A stretch of DNA of 64,000 nt. It comes from Thysanoteuthis rhombus. Lineage: Eukaryota; Mollusca; Cephalopoda; Oegopsida; Thysanoteuthidae. The notes beneath the pieces were generated by a model that saw nothing but the letters and a program-made list of their open reading frames with translations, did not search any database and was not told the DNA's origin. This document shows positions 44,565 through 55,163 of the stretch, piece after piece. Where the stretch lies: positions 39,494,477 to 39,558,476 of the forward strand of contig OY735219.1 in assembly GCA_963457665.1 (NCBI GenBank), written 5' to 3'. Position numbers and translations under genes: made by a program. Position 1 is the first letter of the stretch. Each line of letters starts with the position of its first letter.

Positions 44565-44905
44565 CCAACCAATGAAAACATGATTTGAATTTAAAAAAAA
44601 GATTCAATTTTCTTCAAATGATACTTTTGTCATTATATAATGTTAAAATGTCCTTACAGACGATACCTTTATCATTTTGATGAATTGACTGTGCTAAATA
44701 TGAATAATGATTAATATTTTATCATGCTTAAAAAAGGCATTTTTTAGCAAGTAGGTTACCATTGGCCATTTTTTATCAACTTCATCTTCTCACCAAAAGA
44801 ATCTGATTTCTATAATTGACGAGCAAATAATTTGCAAATCTCTTTAAATCTGTAACTCTATACTAACTATTTTCATCATCTGCACGATTCAGTATAGTCT
44901 GTGTG
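44565..44905. other. Unassigned AT-rich DNA
   Basis: Nothing recognisable. Confidence 0.35.
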
Positions 44906-44909
44906 GTTA

Positions 44910-45332
44910 AAAACCATCAACAAAACTGTCAGAGAAGGTTTCTTTAGTTTTGAAGTTGGTTCTGCTAGCTGGCTAGATGTGTACAGCTTGCATTAAATAA
45001 AAATGTCAACATTTACTTCTTATTATGTCAAGAAAAATCATTTTTTTTGTTTTTTCAACCCCCCGCCCCAAAGAAACTGGGCTTTTAATGATGGTTTCAA
45101 TTTGTAATGTAAATATATGCTAAATTGATCACTAACTGCATTCACACTTCTTTTTTGAAAATTCGGACCTTTCAGTGATCACTGTCCAGCGAAAGGCGAG
45201 AGAAGTAACTCAATCATTGATCACCCCTTTTTTTACCCAGTTTTTTAAATTGATCACCCCCAACAGGGCATGCTTCCAAAAGACATTGGTCACAAAATGG
45301 TTTCTATTGAATGACTAACAAGATCCTTTGTA
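44910..45332 (+). repeat. Family R copy, full length
   Basis: AAAAACCATCAACAAAACTG, GGTTTCTTTAGTTTTGAAGT, TCTGCTAGCTGGCTAGATGT, ACTTCTTATTATGTCA, CAGTGATCACTGTCCAGCGA, CATTGATCACCCCTTTTTTT, GGGCATGCTTCCAAAAGACA and GAATGACTAACAAGATCC. Confidence 0.9.
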
Positions 45333-45527
45333 AATCTCTTTGAATCTTTTACACTTTACTCACTATTCTCTTCAATCTCAGAATAATATGGTCTGTATTA
45401 TCTCAACTCTTCCCAAAGATCTCTTTGAAAAATCTTTGATAAGATTTCAAAGGTTCCTAATCATTAAGGATGTAATCATCATCTTCATATGGCAAAATTT
45501 TAACAGCTCTTGGTCAAGGTTCGAATA

Positions 45528-45610
45528 TTAGAAACTCTTAACCAACACTGTCAAAAAACAGGCTGAAACATTTGAACATTTATTCCTTATTATATCAAGA
45601 GATTTCCCTT
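45528..45610 (+). repeat. Family R fragment, 5' part
   Basis: AGAAACTCTTAACCAACACT, then CAGGCTGAAACATTTGAACA and TTATTCCTTATTATATCAAG: start and middle words with the intervening 60 bp deleted. Confidence 0.6.
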
Positions 45611-45832
45611 GATATAAATATGAAATTATTAATCAAAATAATATGAATACTAGAAAAAAAAACTGATTAAAAATGGCTGCCAAAAAACAGAAAGCTTCTT
45701 GATTATCATTTCTCATTAAATTGGGTTAATCATTTTACTCTACTAAACGGATCTGATTTTTTCCAGATATATGTCAATATGTATAATGAAAAATGTAATT
45801 ATTCATCATATAATCTAAAAGTGATTAAGATG

Positions 45833-46275
45833 GATCTGGTTAATCTCTCAAAAGAAACCGTCACATGACCAATGTCTTTAGATAGCATGTTATGTTGGGG
45901 ATGATCAATTAAAAATTGGAAAAATGGGTGATCAATGAATAAGTTACTCATGGATTTTGTTTGGCAGTAATCTCTAAAATATAGTCTGAATCTTAAAAAA
46001 ACCAGCATGATAGCAGCAGGACACAAACTAAGGGACCAATTTAGCATAAACTTACATTGCAAATGGAACTTCCCCCACTGAAAACCTATTGGGAGGAGAT
46101 TTTCAAAATACCTAATAAGCTTTTTTTCTTGGCATAATGAGTAAATGTTTAAATTTTCATCTCTCCCCGCTCCTTTGATATGGTCTATATGTGTGATACA
46201 TATGTAGCCAGCCTGACAGACAGACAGACCAACTTGGAAATTGTTGATGATGACGTTTTGGTTGATGGTTCCTGA
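45833..46275 (-). repeat. Family R copy, full length
   Basis: In plus orientation: ATCTGGTTAATCTCTCAAAA, GAAACCGTCACATGACCAAT, GATCAATTAAAAATTGGAAA, ATTTAGCATAAACTTACATT, GACAGACAGACAGACCAACT at the expandable site, and TTTTGGTTGATGGTTCCTGA at the end. Confidence 0.9.
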
Positions 46276-46279
46276 TTAC

Positions 46280-46910
46280 ATTAAGTTAAAAAAGACATCA
46301 AAATTATCAATGTTACTATGAACAACTTATATCTATACTGTCCATAGTTTCAAGAAGGGTCATTCACATTCAAAGAGAGTTTTGGATAGTTCAACTCCTT
46401 ATTGTTTGTGTTTTTAATACAATGTTTTGGCTGATCCATTCTACAACCTTCTTCAGCTGTAATATCCAAATGTAATGGTGATAGAGAGAAATTTTTCTTT
46501 CAATTGTAGAAACATTTATAACATAGGATATGGATGTTTTCTTTTCTCTTCCTTGTCAGGTCTGAATTTTCATACCTTGTACCTGTTGTGTAGTGGAACC
46601 CATATCAGGTTGAACTTCACACTTGTCTGATAAACACTTTGCAGACTCCTTGATATATGCTGCTTCTTTGATTTTTCTCTGTTCCCAATGGCGTTCTCTG
46701 TCTATTATCTGGACTTCTCTTCAGACATAATACAATGTTGGCCTTTCTCTCTGTAGATATTTACTAAGTTCTGCTTGGTACAGCACAAAGCCACATTTAT
46801 ACAGCACCTAGTTAGACCAAACTCACTATAATAGTAATGATCTATGAGACTAAGTTCCTATATGCTGGTATATAGCAAAGCACTTTTATTTCCTTCTATT
46901 CTCCCTATGT
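46280..46910. other. Unassigned DNA with a short shared segment
   Basis: 46345-46470 shares words with 27380-27715 and weakly with 35995-36060 (CAATGTTTTGGCTGATCCAT, TCTACAACCTTCTTCAGCTG versus CAATGTTTCAACTGGTTAAT, TCTCCAGCCGTCTTTG), a probable old dispersed repeat. Nothing else is recognised. Confidence 0.4.
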
Positions 46911-46914
46911 ATCA

Positions 46915-47232
46915 GAAAGTGTCACCAAAACTGTTGACATAGGTTTTCTTCAGTTTTCAAGTTAGTCTGGCTGGTTGGATATCTATGTATGTTTCATATA
47001 GACAGGCTTCACCGAGCTGGAAATAGGAGGCTCAAAATTTGAACATTCACTCCTTATTATGTCAACGTTCCTTTCCTATTTTTTACCCCCCCTCCCTTTC
47101 AGTGGTGGGTTCACTTTTTCATTTATCACTCTGTTTTCCAAGTTTTTAACTGATTGCCCTTAATACAGCAAGCAGCTGAAAGAGGTTTGGTACATGACTG
47201 TCTCTGCTGAGTGACAAGCTAGACCCGTTGCT
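46915..47232 (+). repeat. Family R copy with internal deletion
   Basis: AGAAAGTGTCACCAAAACTG, CATAGGTTTTCTTCAGTTTT, CACTCCTTATTATGTCAACG, TTTCAGTGGTGGGTTCACTT, then directly ATTTATCACTCTGTTTTCC, AGCAAGCAGCTGAAAGAGG and GAGTGACAAGCTAGACCCGT. The GTCCAGCAGCATTC part is missing. Confidence 0.85.
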
Positions 47233-47505
47233 GTATAGATTTATTCATTTGAGATGTACATTCTCTTTCCATCAAAGTATTACCTACAAAGCAATAGTCT
47301 TTGATTTAAAAATGTGAATCTATCTGGAAGTTGTTACCATAGCCATACTAAGCTCATTTATTTTGTTCTTGGGACTTCCGAACTGCTCATTCTTGTGAAT
47401 TCAATTGGAACTGTTACATCTATTCATGCAAGAATCTCTAATGATTGTTACAATTTCAAGGCTTAGGATCAGTAGAGATTTTTCAAGCCAAGTTTCATTT
47501 AGCCT

Positions 47506-47730
47506 GAATCTTGATTTGCAAAACTTTGATATACATTGACTCCAGCGAGCCATCCCTGGATTCACAATTGAGCAAAATAAGCACGTGTTCAGGATATCAT
47601 GTGAAAAAAAAATGTTTATCTAGTGCTGTGGACTATGGTGCAAAAAATGTGCTTTTGTATTTGTATTTTCGCCTTATAAAAATTCCCTTAAGGAATGAAT
47701 ATGAAAATGTGTGCACTGTGTTTTCTAGGG
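47506..47730 (+). other. Weak exon candidate with a consensus 5' splice donor
   Basis: An open frame from a TTG at 47511 reads TLIYIDSSEPSLDSQLS and KCLSSAVDYGAKNVLLYLY, and runs through a TTCTAGG/GTAAGTTT donor-like site at about 47729. A TTTCATTTAG acceptor-like site lies about 10 bp upstream of the start, but an in-frame TGA sits between it and the frame. No known domain. It may be chance in AT-rich DNA. Confidence 0.15.
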
Positions 47731-48369
47731 TAAGTTTTATACACTATATATTATGTTGATTTTTTTTGTAATGTGCTACTTTATGTTGACTGGTATCCAA
47801 TTCTCATTTACTAATACTGAATGGCGGTCCCTTTATTGGATTTACGGTCATCTTTGTATTCTCAATCTAAGGTTACATTTTTTCTTACAATGTAATACTG
47901 GTGCCATGGTGTGTAAGGCAAATAAACCTTACTGTAAGTTTAGTTTCATTTTAAAAGATAAAATTCTGTTCATTTGTTTCTATTTGAATAGCATTTATAC
48001 AGATACATATAAATGGGGGCAGCATAACCTTTCCAATGCCTTTGGCTGAATCAAACCAATAATAGAGACTGGGGTATGTAAAGGAGGGAACTTATTTTGA
48101 AACTTTCTGGTGTGACATTTTAGGCATATTCTTTTCTAATATTCCTCAGGCTAATGTCATACTTGAGACATTTTGTATGCACAGACAAATTGTATATTGG
48201 ACTGAATTTAAAAAGACATGGAAATTTTAGACTTTCTTTTATTATTAAGAATATAATAAATACAACACAATCAGAAGAAATTAGACTAACAAGCAAGATT
48301 TGATTACTGGGTATCACTGAGAGGTTCCTTGATGAAACACTTGTTATCCATTAAAGGTTGATAGTAATC

Positions 48370-48892
48370 AAGCAAAGAATCACTCAAGGATGGCAAGCTC
48401 AACTTTCAAAAACCAGACGATCCCAATAATCTTAAAAAGAAGAGTATACAACCAATGCATTCTCCCGATAGTCACTTATGGAGCCAAAACATGGAACTTA
48501 ACCAAGAGACAGACTTGCAAACTGAAAAGCATGCAATGCGCTCATGAGAGAATCATGCTCAACATCACATGGAGGGATCACAAGACAGCACAGTATATCA
48601 GGAAGAAAACGGGAGTCCAAGATATAATAGAATCTATTAAAAACTTAAATGGCAATGGGCAGGCCATGTTGCAAGAATTGCAGACAACTGATGGACATCA
48701 TGACTCACAACATGGATCCCAAGAGATCACATGCGAAACCGAGGCTGGTAGAATACAAGATGGAGAGATGAACTAGATAAATTCAGGAAATACTGGCTCC
48801 ACGACACCCATGATAGAGAATTGTGGCAAATCCTGGGGAAGGTCTATGTCCAATGATGGACTTTAAAAGACTGATGATAATAATGATGATGA
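48370..48892 (+). mobile_element. LINE family A copy 11, 3' fragment
   Basis: An open frame of 128 codons from 48390: STFKNQTIPIILKRRVYNQ, CILPIVTYGAKTWNLTKRQ, KSMQCAHERIMLNITWRDHK, TAQYIRKKTGVQDIIES and EITCETEAGRIQDGEMN, with one frameshift near KNLNG. The tail is CTTTAAAAGACTGATGATAA then TGATGATGA. It is the cleanest 3' copy in the window, so probably among the younger insertions. Confidence 0.92.
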
Positions 48893-49007
48893 GTAACTGA
48901 GGCAAGCACATGGACATAAATGGATGTGAGGATGGTGGACGTATCGTTGAACTTATGGTTTTTGTTTTTCTATCAGTTTCTTTCTTTCATTTTTTTCTTT
49001 TTTAGGA

Positions 49008-49462
49008 ACCAAAACTGTCACTGAGACTATCTGCATAGGTTTCTTCAGTTTTCAAGTCGGTCTGGCTGGTTGACAGGCTATGTATGCGTGTACCAGGTGT
49101 AAAGGCCGTGCTAATTAAGCTAGAGGACTGAAAATTCAAATATTTACTCCTTATTATATCAACAAAAATTTTGTCTTTTCTTTTTATGAAATTCCTTCCT
49201 AAATGGGTTTTTACTGAAGGAGGAAGGTTCAACTCATAATGTAAGTTTCTGGTTAATTTTGTCCAGCAGCATTCACATTAGTTTTTTGAAACTTTGGGCT
49301 TTTTCTAGTGATCACTGTCCAACTAAATGCAAGAATACCAACTCATTCATTGATAACCCCTTTATCCAATTTTTCAAATTGATCACCCTTAACTCAGCAT
49401 GCCTCCAGAAGATATTGGTCATGTGATGGTTTCTATTGAGTGATTAACTAAAGCTGTCTTTT
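49008..49462 (+). repeat. Family R copy, full length
   Basis: GGAACCAAAACTGTCACTGA, CATAGGTTTCTTCAGTTTTC, GAGGACTGAAAATTCAAATA, ACTCCTTATTATATCAACAA, TGGTTAATTTTGTCCAGCAG, GTGATCACTGTCC, CATGCCTCCAGAAGATATTG and GAGTGATTAACTAAAGCTGT. Confidence 0.9.
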
Positions 49463-49827
49463 TTTTATAATTTTGATTTCTTATCTTAGTTTTGTGGCTT
49501 TTTTTTCTTTTCTCTTTATTTTTCAATATACTTTATTTATTTCGGCTTTTGTTCGTTACTTTTCTCTCCTTTTTAAGTTCTAGGTTTTCCTCTTCCTCCC
49601 ATTAAAACGTAAACCTGATCACCTGGAGGACTTGTTGGTTGATCATCGTTCTGATGATGTCTGCGGCTGTGTGGAGATTTGCACCAGTGATCTCTGCGTG
49701 AATGTTTTTAAAAGAAGGAGGGACGTTGCACTGAGATGATAGCACTTTCTTGGCTTCCAAGTTCATCTTCTATCTTCTGTGATGAGATGTCACGACAGGT
49801 GGCCTTTTTGGCGCGATTCTTTTGCTA

Positions 49828-50575
49828 GAAACCGTCAACCAAAACTGTCAACAGAATTCTGAGTTTGTCCGGCTGACTGTCGGCTATCTATGTATGGCTA
49901 TCTTTACAAAGACATATGATGTAGTAATTTTATGGCTAAAAGTGGCTAGATTGAAAAAAAACAACGTATGTTTAATTGTCAGGTGACTACATTTCATTTC
50001 CTCTGTATTAACGTTAATTTTGATTTTTAGAGTAACCAATGAAATTATCTGAGGGCCACATTTTTAATGTTCGTGTGTGAATTTTTTTGACTTATATAAT
50101 TTAAACAAGGTTAAAAACCTAGCCACTTTTAGCCATTTAAAATTAGCAATATGAAAATAGCCTATCTCGAAATGGTTACATGATGTGTCTTTACAAAGGT
50201 AGCAGTATGCATATATGTATATATCATGTATACAGGTATACCATTAGATCTAGAGATGCTAAAAATTAAAACATTTACTCCTTACTAAGTCTAGAGAGAA
50301 AATGTTACTTTTTTGTTTTCCAAAAATTCACCTCTTGAACAGATTTTTGGTTTGGATTCAATATACATTGTAAGTATGTACAATTTTGATCCTTTTGTTC
50401 CTACCTGCTCGAAAATTCTGACATTTTTAGTGATCACTGCCTGAACAAAAGGCCAGAGAAGTAACTCGTCTATTGATCACCCTTTTCTTTTTAATTGATT
50501 GCCAACAACGGAGCATGCTGCCGAAAACGTCAGTCATGACAGTTTCCATTGAGTGACTAACCAGACCTGTCTATA
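49828..50575 (+). repeat. Family R copy split by a MITE
   Basis: The 5' part at 49828-49896 (AGAAACCGTCAACCAAAACT, GGCTATCTATGTATG) continues at 50204-50575 (TATGCATATATGTATATATC, TTACTCCTTACTAAGTC, GTGATCACTGCC, CATGCTGCCGAAAACGTCAG, GAGTGACTAACCAGACCTGT). The interruption falls exactly at the GGCTATGTATGTAT site. Confidence 0.9.
49897..50203. mobile_element. MITE-like non-autonomous DNA transposon, 307 bp
   Basis: Terminal inverted repeats: the left end GCTATCTTTACAAAGACATA matches the reverse complement of the right end, GCTACCTTTGTAAAGACACA, at 17 of 20 positions, and similarity continues through an AT-x-ATG block. A second, perfect 18-bp inverted pair, ATGGCTAAAAGTGGCTAG (49932-49949) and its complement (50119-50136), lies inside. 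GTATG flanks both sides (49892-49896, and 50205-50209 after one extra A) as a possible target-site duplication. It has no coding capacity. It sits inside a family R copy and is therefore younger than that copy. Confidence 0.75.
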
Positions 50576-50777
50576 TTGAAATGTAACATGGTCCATCTAG
50601 TCATGCTGTCAGCTGACTATTACCATTCAGCGATTCTGCATTTAACCATTAGAGACCAGTCGCTCCAACTCACTGAATCATATTTCCTTGACAGCCGAAC
50701 AAAAGCAATTCCTCAAACAAAGAATTCAGAATGAAATGGCCTTTCAGTTTTATCTAGGCTTCTGTTGGACAAATAGT

Positions 50778-50925
50778 TAGAAACTGTCAACCGAAACTGC
50801 CATCGTAGGTGTCTTATATTTTTATGTTGCTCTATCTAGCTGGCTATCTAGGTGTAATGTGTACATACCACACCAAACGAGCTACGGGGATGGAAATTTA
50901 AACATTTACTCTTTATTATGTCTTT
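50778..50925 (+). repeat. Family R fragment, 5' third
   Basis: AGAAACTGTCAACCGAAACT, CTAGCTGGCTATCTAGGTGT, CGAGCTACGGGGATGGAAAT and ACTCTTTATTATGTCT. It is followed without spacer by the start of another copy. Confidence 0.85.
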
Positions 50926-51365
50926 GAAATACTGTCGACCAAAACTGTCAACACTGGCTTCTTTAGTTTTCTGGTTGGTCTGTTTGGCTGGCTATGTATG
51001 TATTACATGTACAGGCTGCACCAATGGGGCTAAAGGGCTGAAAATTTGAACTTGTAGTCATATCATGTCCGAAAAAAATGTTTTTTTGTTTTCCCAACAT
51101 TCCCCACTAAATAGATTTTCAGTGGAGAAGGGGTGAATTTGCAATGTAAGCTAATGCTGAATCAGTCATTTTGTCTGTTTCCAGCAGCATTCACTCTTGG
51201 CTTTTTGAAAGTTAAGACTTTTTTAGAGATCACTGCCCAAACAAAAGGCAAGAGAAATAACTTATTCATCAACCACCCCTTTTTCCGAATTTTTAATTGA
51301 TCACTCCAATGCAGCCAAAAGAGGTTGATCATATGAATGCATCTGTTGAGTGACTAATCAGACCT
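50926..51365 (+). repeat. Family R copy, full length
   Basis: GAAATACTGTCGACCAAAAC, TGGCTTCTTTAGTTTTCTGG, TTGGCTGGCTATGTATGTAT, GGGGCTAAAGGGCTGAAAAT, CCAGCAGCATTCACTCTTGG, GATCACTGCCCAAACAAAAG and GAGTGACTAATCAGACCTGT. Confidence 0.9.
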
Positions 51366-51369
51366 GTTT

Positions 51370-51575
51370 TGCTTAGTATTTAAAAGTATTCTACTCTGAA
51401 TCTTTCACAGTAGACCCTCAGTAATCTTGCACCACTGGGACTTGAGGCTTGCCAAATTTGTGAGAATCCTGAAATACGGTAGGATTACCCCTAGAGGATA
51501 GATGAACACCACATCTTTCAAATATCATGTAAATCAGTACAGATTAAATAATATGAGGACAGAGACATTCAATGA
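51370..51575. other. Unassigned DNA
   Basis: Short stretch between a family R copy and a LINE; nothing recognised. Confidence 0.35.
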
Positions 51576-51576
51576 A

Positions 51577-52278
51577 AAGCAGATCTCCAAATAATGCTTG
51601 TCAAACTAAACGAAGACAGCAAGAAAGTTGTCCTTCGCATCAACTTCAGTGAAACAAATGTCATGTACAACAAACTTTTTGAGGAAAAAAACAAAAATCC
51701 CAAATTGAAGATGCACACATAAAAAAAAGTAAACGATCAAATCTATTTAGGACAATAAATCTCTATGAAAATGAAAGAATCAACCGAGGTTAGCAAACTT
51801 TTGGTATAGCAAGCTCAACCTGTAAGGGTCTACAAGTATTGCATCCTCCTGATAGTAACCTATGGAGCTAAAATATGGTACACAACCCAAAGATTGATCC
51901 TCAGACTCAAAACCATGCAACATGCACATGAAAGAATCATGCTCAACCTCACATGGAGAGATCACAAAACAGCATAGTATATCAGAGAAAATAAGGAGTC
52001 TGAGATATCATAGAACCCATTAGAAAACTCAAATGGCAATGGGTTGGTCATGTTGCAAGAATCTTAGAAAATCAATGGACATCATGACTCACAACATGGA
52101 TCCCCAGAGATCATATGTGATACTGAAGCTGGCAAAATAATAAAGTGGCATCACAGACTAGACAAGTTCAGAAAGTATTGGCTGTGCGACATCCATGATG
52201 AAGAGGTATAGCAAATCTTGGGGAAGGTCTATGTCCAACAACGGATGCTAAAAAGCTGCTGATGATGATGATGAGGTG
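51577..52278 (+). mobile_element. LINE family A copy 12
   Basis: Starts just after palm motif C (GCAGATCTCCAAATAATGCT, the D-LQ-x-ML region). It has AAGAAAGTTGTCCTTCGCAT, GTCATGTACAACAAAC, AACCTATGGAGCTAAAATAT, CATGCTCAACCTCACATGGA, CATAGAACCCATTAGAAAAC and GGTCTATGTCCAACAACGGA, with a (GATGAT)n tail at 52258-52275. A deletion removes the KRRVYNQ segment after AAGCTCAACC. Many stops. Confidence 0.9.
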
Positions 52279-52279
52279 A

Positions 52280-52585
52280 AATTTCAATGAAGTAAGGTAA
52301 GGGCATAGATAAGCCTTATCTTCAATCGATAAAGTGCGATGTTTTCACAGCACGGATGTTGTTCCTCTATTCAGTTGAGCCATAACTGATGTTAAATAAG
52401 AACAAATGATATCAATAAAAGCAGGTGAACAAGCAGAAATCGTTTGGCCGTGTTTACAAGAGAGCTTTGAATGGTGAACAGATCTAATGTAACCCAAACA
52501 ATGCTCAGCAGGTTGGTGCTGTTGACTGGGAAATTTGGACTTATGGTGGCCTGGGAAATTTTGAAATCAGTGCTGAATTGATGAA
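52280..52585. other. Unassigned DNA
   Basis: Nothing recognised. Confidence 0.35.
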
Positions 52586-52587
52586 GA

Positions 52588-52961
52588 AACCACTGGTTAG
52601 TCAGTCAAGAGAAACTGACATGTGACCAATGTCTTTCATTACCTGCCATGTTGTGGTGATCTATTACAGAATTGGAATGAAGGGTGACCATTGAAAAAGT
52701 TACTTCTCCCGCCTCTTGTTGGACAGTGATATGAAAGTCAGAAATTTCAAAAAAGAAGCACGAATGCTTCAAGGCACTAACCAAGTGACCAATCTAGCAT
52801 AAACTTACATTGCAAATTGACCCCCCCCAAATATAACCAATTGAGGGGGAAATTTTCAAACATTTTTTGCAGACATAGTAAGGTATAATTGCTTGGAATT
52901 TCAGCACTGTGACTCCATCAATGCAACCTGCATTCATGAAACATAAAGGAGAGCCATGCAA

Positions 52962-52995
<34 letters not shown>

Positions 52996-53052
52996 GAACC
53001 AATTTGAAAACTGAAGAAAATTATGTTGACATTTTCGGTGACAGTTCTGTTT
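52588..53052 (-). repeat. Family R copy with (CCAG)n expansion
   Basis: In plus orientation: ACCACTGGTTAGTCAGTCAA, GAAACTGACATGTGACCAAT, CTTCTCCCGCCTCTTGTTGG and ATAAACTTACATTGCAAATT. A (CCAG)n run follows at about 52962-52995, replacing the single CCAGCCAG site of other copies. The end is TATGTTGACATTTTCGGTGA. Confidence 0.9.
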
Positions 53053-53137
53053 TTAATATCCAAAAAGCTTGTTCAACTTTTAGAATTTTGATTCTCTTTC
53101 AGTTTTTCTCAACACATGGTTTCATCCTCAGTTATTA

Positions 53138-53562
53138 GAATTTGTCAATCAAAACTTAGACCAAATCTATCGACACAGGTTTCTCCAGTTTTTGAGTTGA
53201 ACCAGTTGGCTGGCTGTGTGTGTTTGTTTGGCAATACAGGCTGCACCAGTGAAACTAAAATCTCTATAATATCTGGAAAGAACATTTTTTTTTTAAATTC
53301 TCCCCAAATATGTTTTTGTTGTGGGGGAGGGTCAATGTGCAATGCAAGTTTTTGCTAAATTGGATTGTAGTTAATGTCCTGCAGCATTCATGCTTATTTT
53401 TGAAAATTCAGACTTTTTTTAATGACCATTTCCCAGCAAAAAGTGAACTGTAACTTATTTATTGATCACCCATTTTAAATTGATCATACCTAATATGGCC
53501 TGTTGCTGCCAAGAGACATTGGTTACATGATGATTTCTATTGAGTGACTAACAAAACCTGCC
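53138..53562 (+). repeat. Family R copy, full length
   Basis: AGAATTTGTCAATCAAAACT, CACAGGTTTCTCCAGTTTTT, GTTGGCTGGCTGTGTGTGTT, TCCTGCAGCATTCATGCTTA, TATTGATCACCCATTTTAAA, GCTGCCAAGAGACATTGGTT and GAGTGACTAACAAAACCTG. It lies about 85 bp from the oppositely oriented copy at 52588-53052. Confidence 0.9.
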
Positions 53563-53564
53563 TC

Positions 53565-53765
53565 AGATCTTAAAAGACTAAAGAAGAAAAGTAAATTTAG
53601 AATGTATTTATTTGCATCTTGGTACACAGATTAAACTTTAGGCTTTTCAGCTAATATCTCAGGGCATTATTCTATCTCATTTCAACATTTATTTACTCTG
53701 GCTTTCAAAAAATGATGGCAGTATTTGTATAATTTTGCAATATTCATGATTATTTATTTACCGTT
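53565..53765. other. Unassigned AT-rich DNA
   Basis: Nothing recognised. Confidence 0.35.
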
Positions 53766-53767
53766 TT

Positions 53768-53935
53768 TTAGTTGTAGATTTCCATGTGCTCTTTTGAGTC
53801 AAAGGCTTTTTCATAGTCTATGTAAGCTAATCAGAGTGGTTTGTTGTTTTTGATTAACTGTTTTAATGTGTATTGGTGGTCTATTGTTGATTTGTCACTT
53901 CTAAAACCTGCCTCTCTGCATGGTTGGTTTTCATA
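53768..53935 (-). mobile_element. LINE reverse transcriptase fragment (fingers and palm motif A)
   Basis: The minus strand reads PCREAGFRSDKSTIDHQ, YTLKQLIKNNKPL, a stop, LAYIDYEKAFDSKEHMEIYN and a stop. These are the (Q)AGFR-x-x-(R/K)STIDH and motif A (DYEKAFDS) blocks of RTE-type reverse transcriptases. The wording differs from family A (AGFRRNYSTMDH, FINFKKAFD), so it belongs to a different subfamily, possibly the same as LINE-B at 55.2 kb. Only about 55 codons remain. Confidence 0.85.
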
Positions 53936-54124
53936 TAAAGTTTTTGTTTCCAACTAAATGTGAGATCAAGGAGAATTACATAAAAGTAATTGAGAATATA
54001 TAAGAAAACGTCACTGCAATAATTAGACCTTGATAAAGACTGGAAAAGGAGTATGACCAGAGGATATAATATCACCAAAACTTTTGAATGTGAGCCTTGA
54101 AAACGGACTGGGAAAACATGGGAG

Positions 54125-54125
54125 T

Positions 54126-54184
<59 letters not shown>

Positions 54185-54224
54185 CCACCACCACCACCAC
54201 CACCACCACCACCACCACTACCAT

Positions 54225-54255
<31 letters not shown>

Positions 54256-54257
54256 AG
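54125..54257. repeat. (ATC/CAC/CAG)n trinucleotide array in the LINE tail
   Basis: About 44 triplets on the plus strand: roughly 19 CAT/ATC units, then 13 or so CAC units with one CTA, then CAT again, then five CAG. It begins where the TGA tail of LINE copy 13 should lie and keeps its phase, so it derives from that tail. Frames give long poly-His, poly-Ile, poly-Asp or poly-Met runs, which are artefacts. Confidence 0.95.
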
Positions 54258-55140
54258 CCATTTAGCATCCGTCGGTGGACAAAGACCCTCCCCAAGATTC
54301 ACCAGACCTCTCTATCAAGGGCGTCACTGAGTCAGTACTTTCCGAAATTGTCCAGGTCATCACGCCATCTTTCTACTGGCCTCTGTTTTGCAAATGGTCT
54401 CCGGTGATCCATGTTGTGATGTCCAGTGGTTGCCTGACATTCTTGCAACTTGACCATTCCATTATCATTTGAGTTTGCTAATGGTTTTTATGATACCCCT
54501 GACTCCTGTTTTTCCTCTAATATACTGTGCTGTTTTGTGATCACTCCATGTGATGTTGAGCATGATTCTTTCCTGTGTGTATTTCATGGTCCTGAGTTTA
54601 AGGGTCAATCTTTTTATCAGGTTCCATGTTCCAGCTTCATTGGTAACTATCAAGAGGATGCATTGGTTTTATATCCTTCTTTTTGGAATGAATGGGATTT
54701 TCTTTGTCTTTGAAGGTTGAGCTTGCTCTACTGAAAGCTTGCCAACCCAGAGTGATTCTTTACTTGATTTCTTCTTCTTTAGTGGATTTCATGGAGATCC
54801 CATTGTCCTAGGTTGATGTATAGATCTGATTTTTTCAACTCAGCATTTTCGATTCTGATTGTTCTGTCTTTGTCCTCAATGTGTTTGTTGTACATGACAT
54901 TTGCTTTGCTGACGTGCACATGAAGACTTTCTTTGTTCAGTTCGTCTTGGATTATTTGGATATCATGAAAGTTCTCAGCAAAAAGGACGATGTTTATTCA
55001 ACAAATCTAATGTTTATTAGGTATTCACCATCAATCTTGTTTGCTTTATTTTCCAAGTCTAGGTTTTGGAAGGTCATATTGGGGCAAACTGTGAGGAGTT
55101 TAAATGAACTGGTAACTCCTTGTCTTACCTCTTTTTTGAG
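54125..55140 (-). mobile_element. LINE family A copy 13 with an expanded tail
   Basis: The minus strand runs from a decayed palm (NLDLENKANKIDGEYLINIR then FVE where FADD is expected, 55130-55020), through AENFHDIQIIQDELN, VMYNKHIEDKDRTIRIENAE, TNEAGTWNLIKRLTLKLRT, YTQERIMLNITWSDHK and TAQYIRGKTGVRGI to the TTGTCCACCGACGGATGCTA end. The tail has grown into a trinucleotide array (54125-54257). Confidence 0.9.
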
Positions 55141-55163
55141 CTGAAAGGGGTCTTGAGCAATTT

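Noticed and set aside
47753-48049. A 98-codon frame following a donor-like site, as a gene
   Set aside because: AT-rich, no motif, several donor-like sites by chance, and no acceptor supports it.
49901-50198. TCTTTACAAAG at both ends of the MITE taken as an 11-bp target-site duplication
   Set aside because: The sequence is nearly palindromic and inverted similarity extends outward past it to GCTA, so it belongs to the terminal inverted repeats.
52940-53000. CRISPR-like or regularly spaced array at the CCAG run
   Set aside because: It is a simple tetranucleotide repeat without spacers, within a family R copy in animal DNA.
54084-54407. A frame with a poly-His run of about 30 residues, possibly a metal-binding protein
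   Set aside because: It translates the expanded TGA tail of a LINE; the flanks are LINE sequence in other frames.
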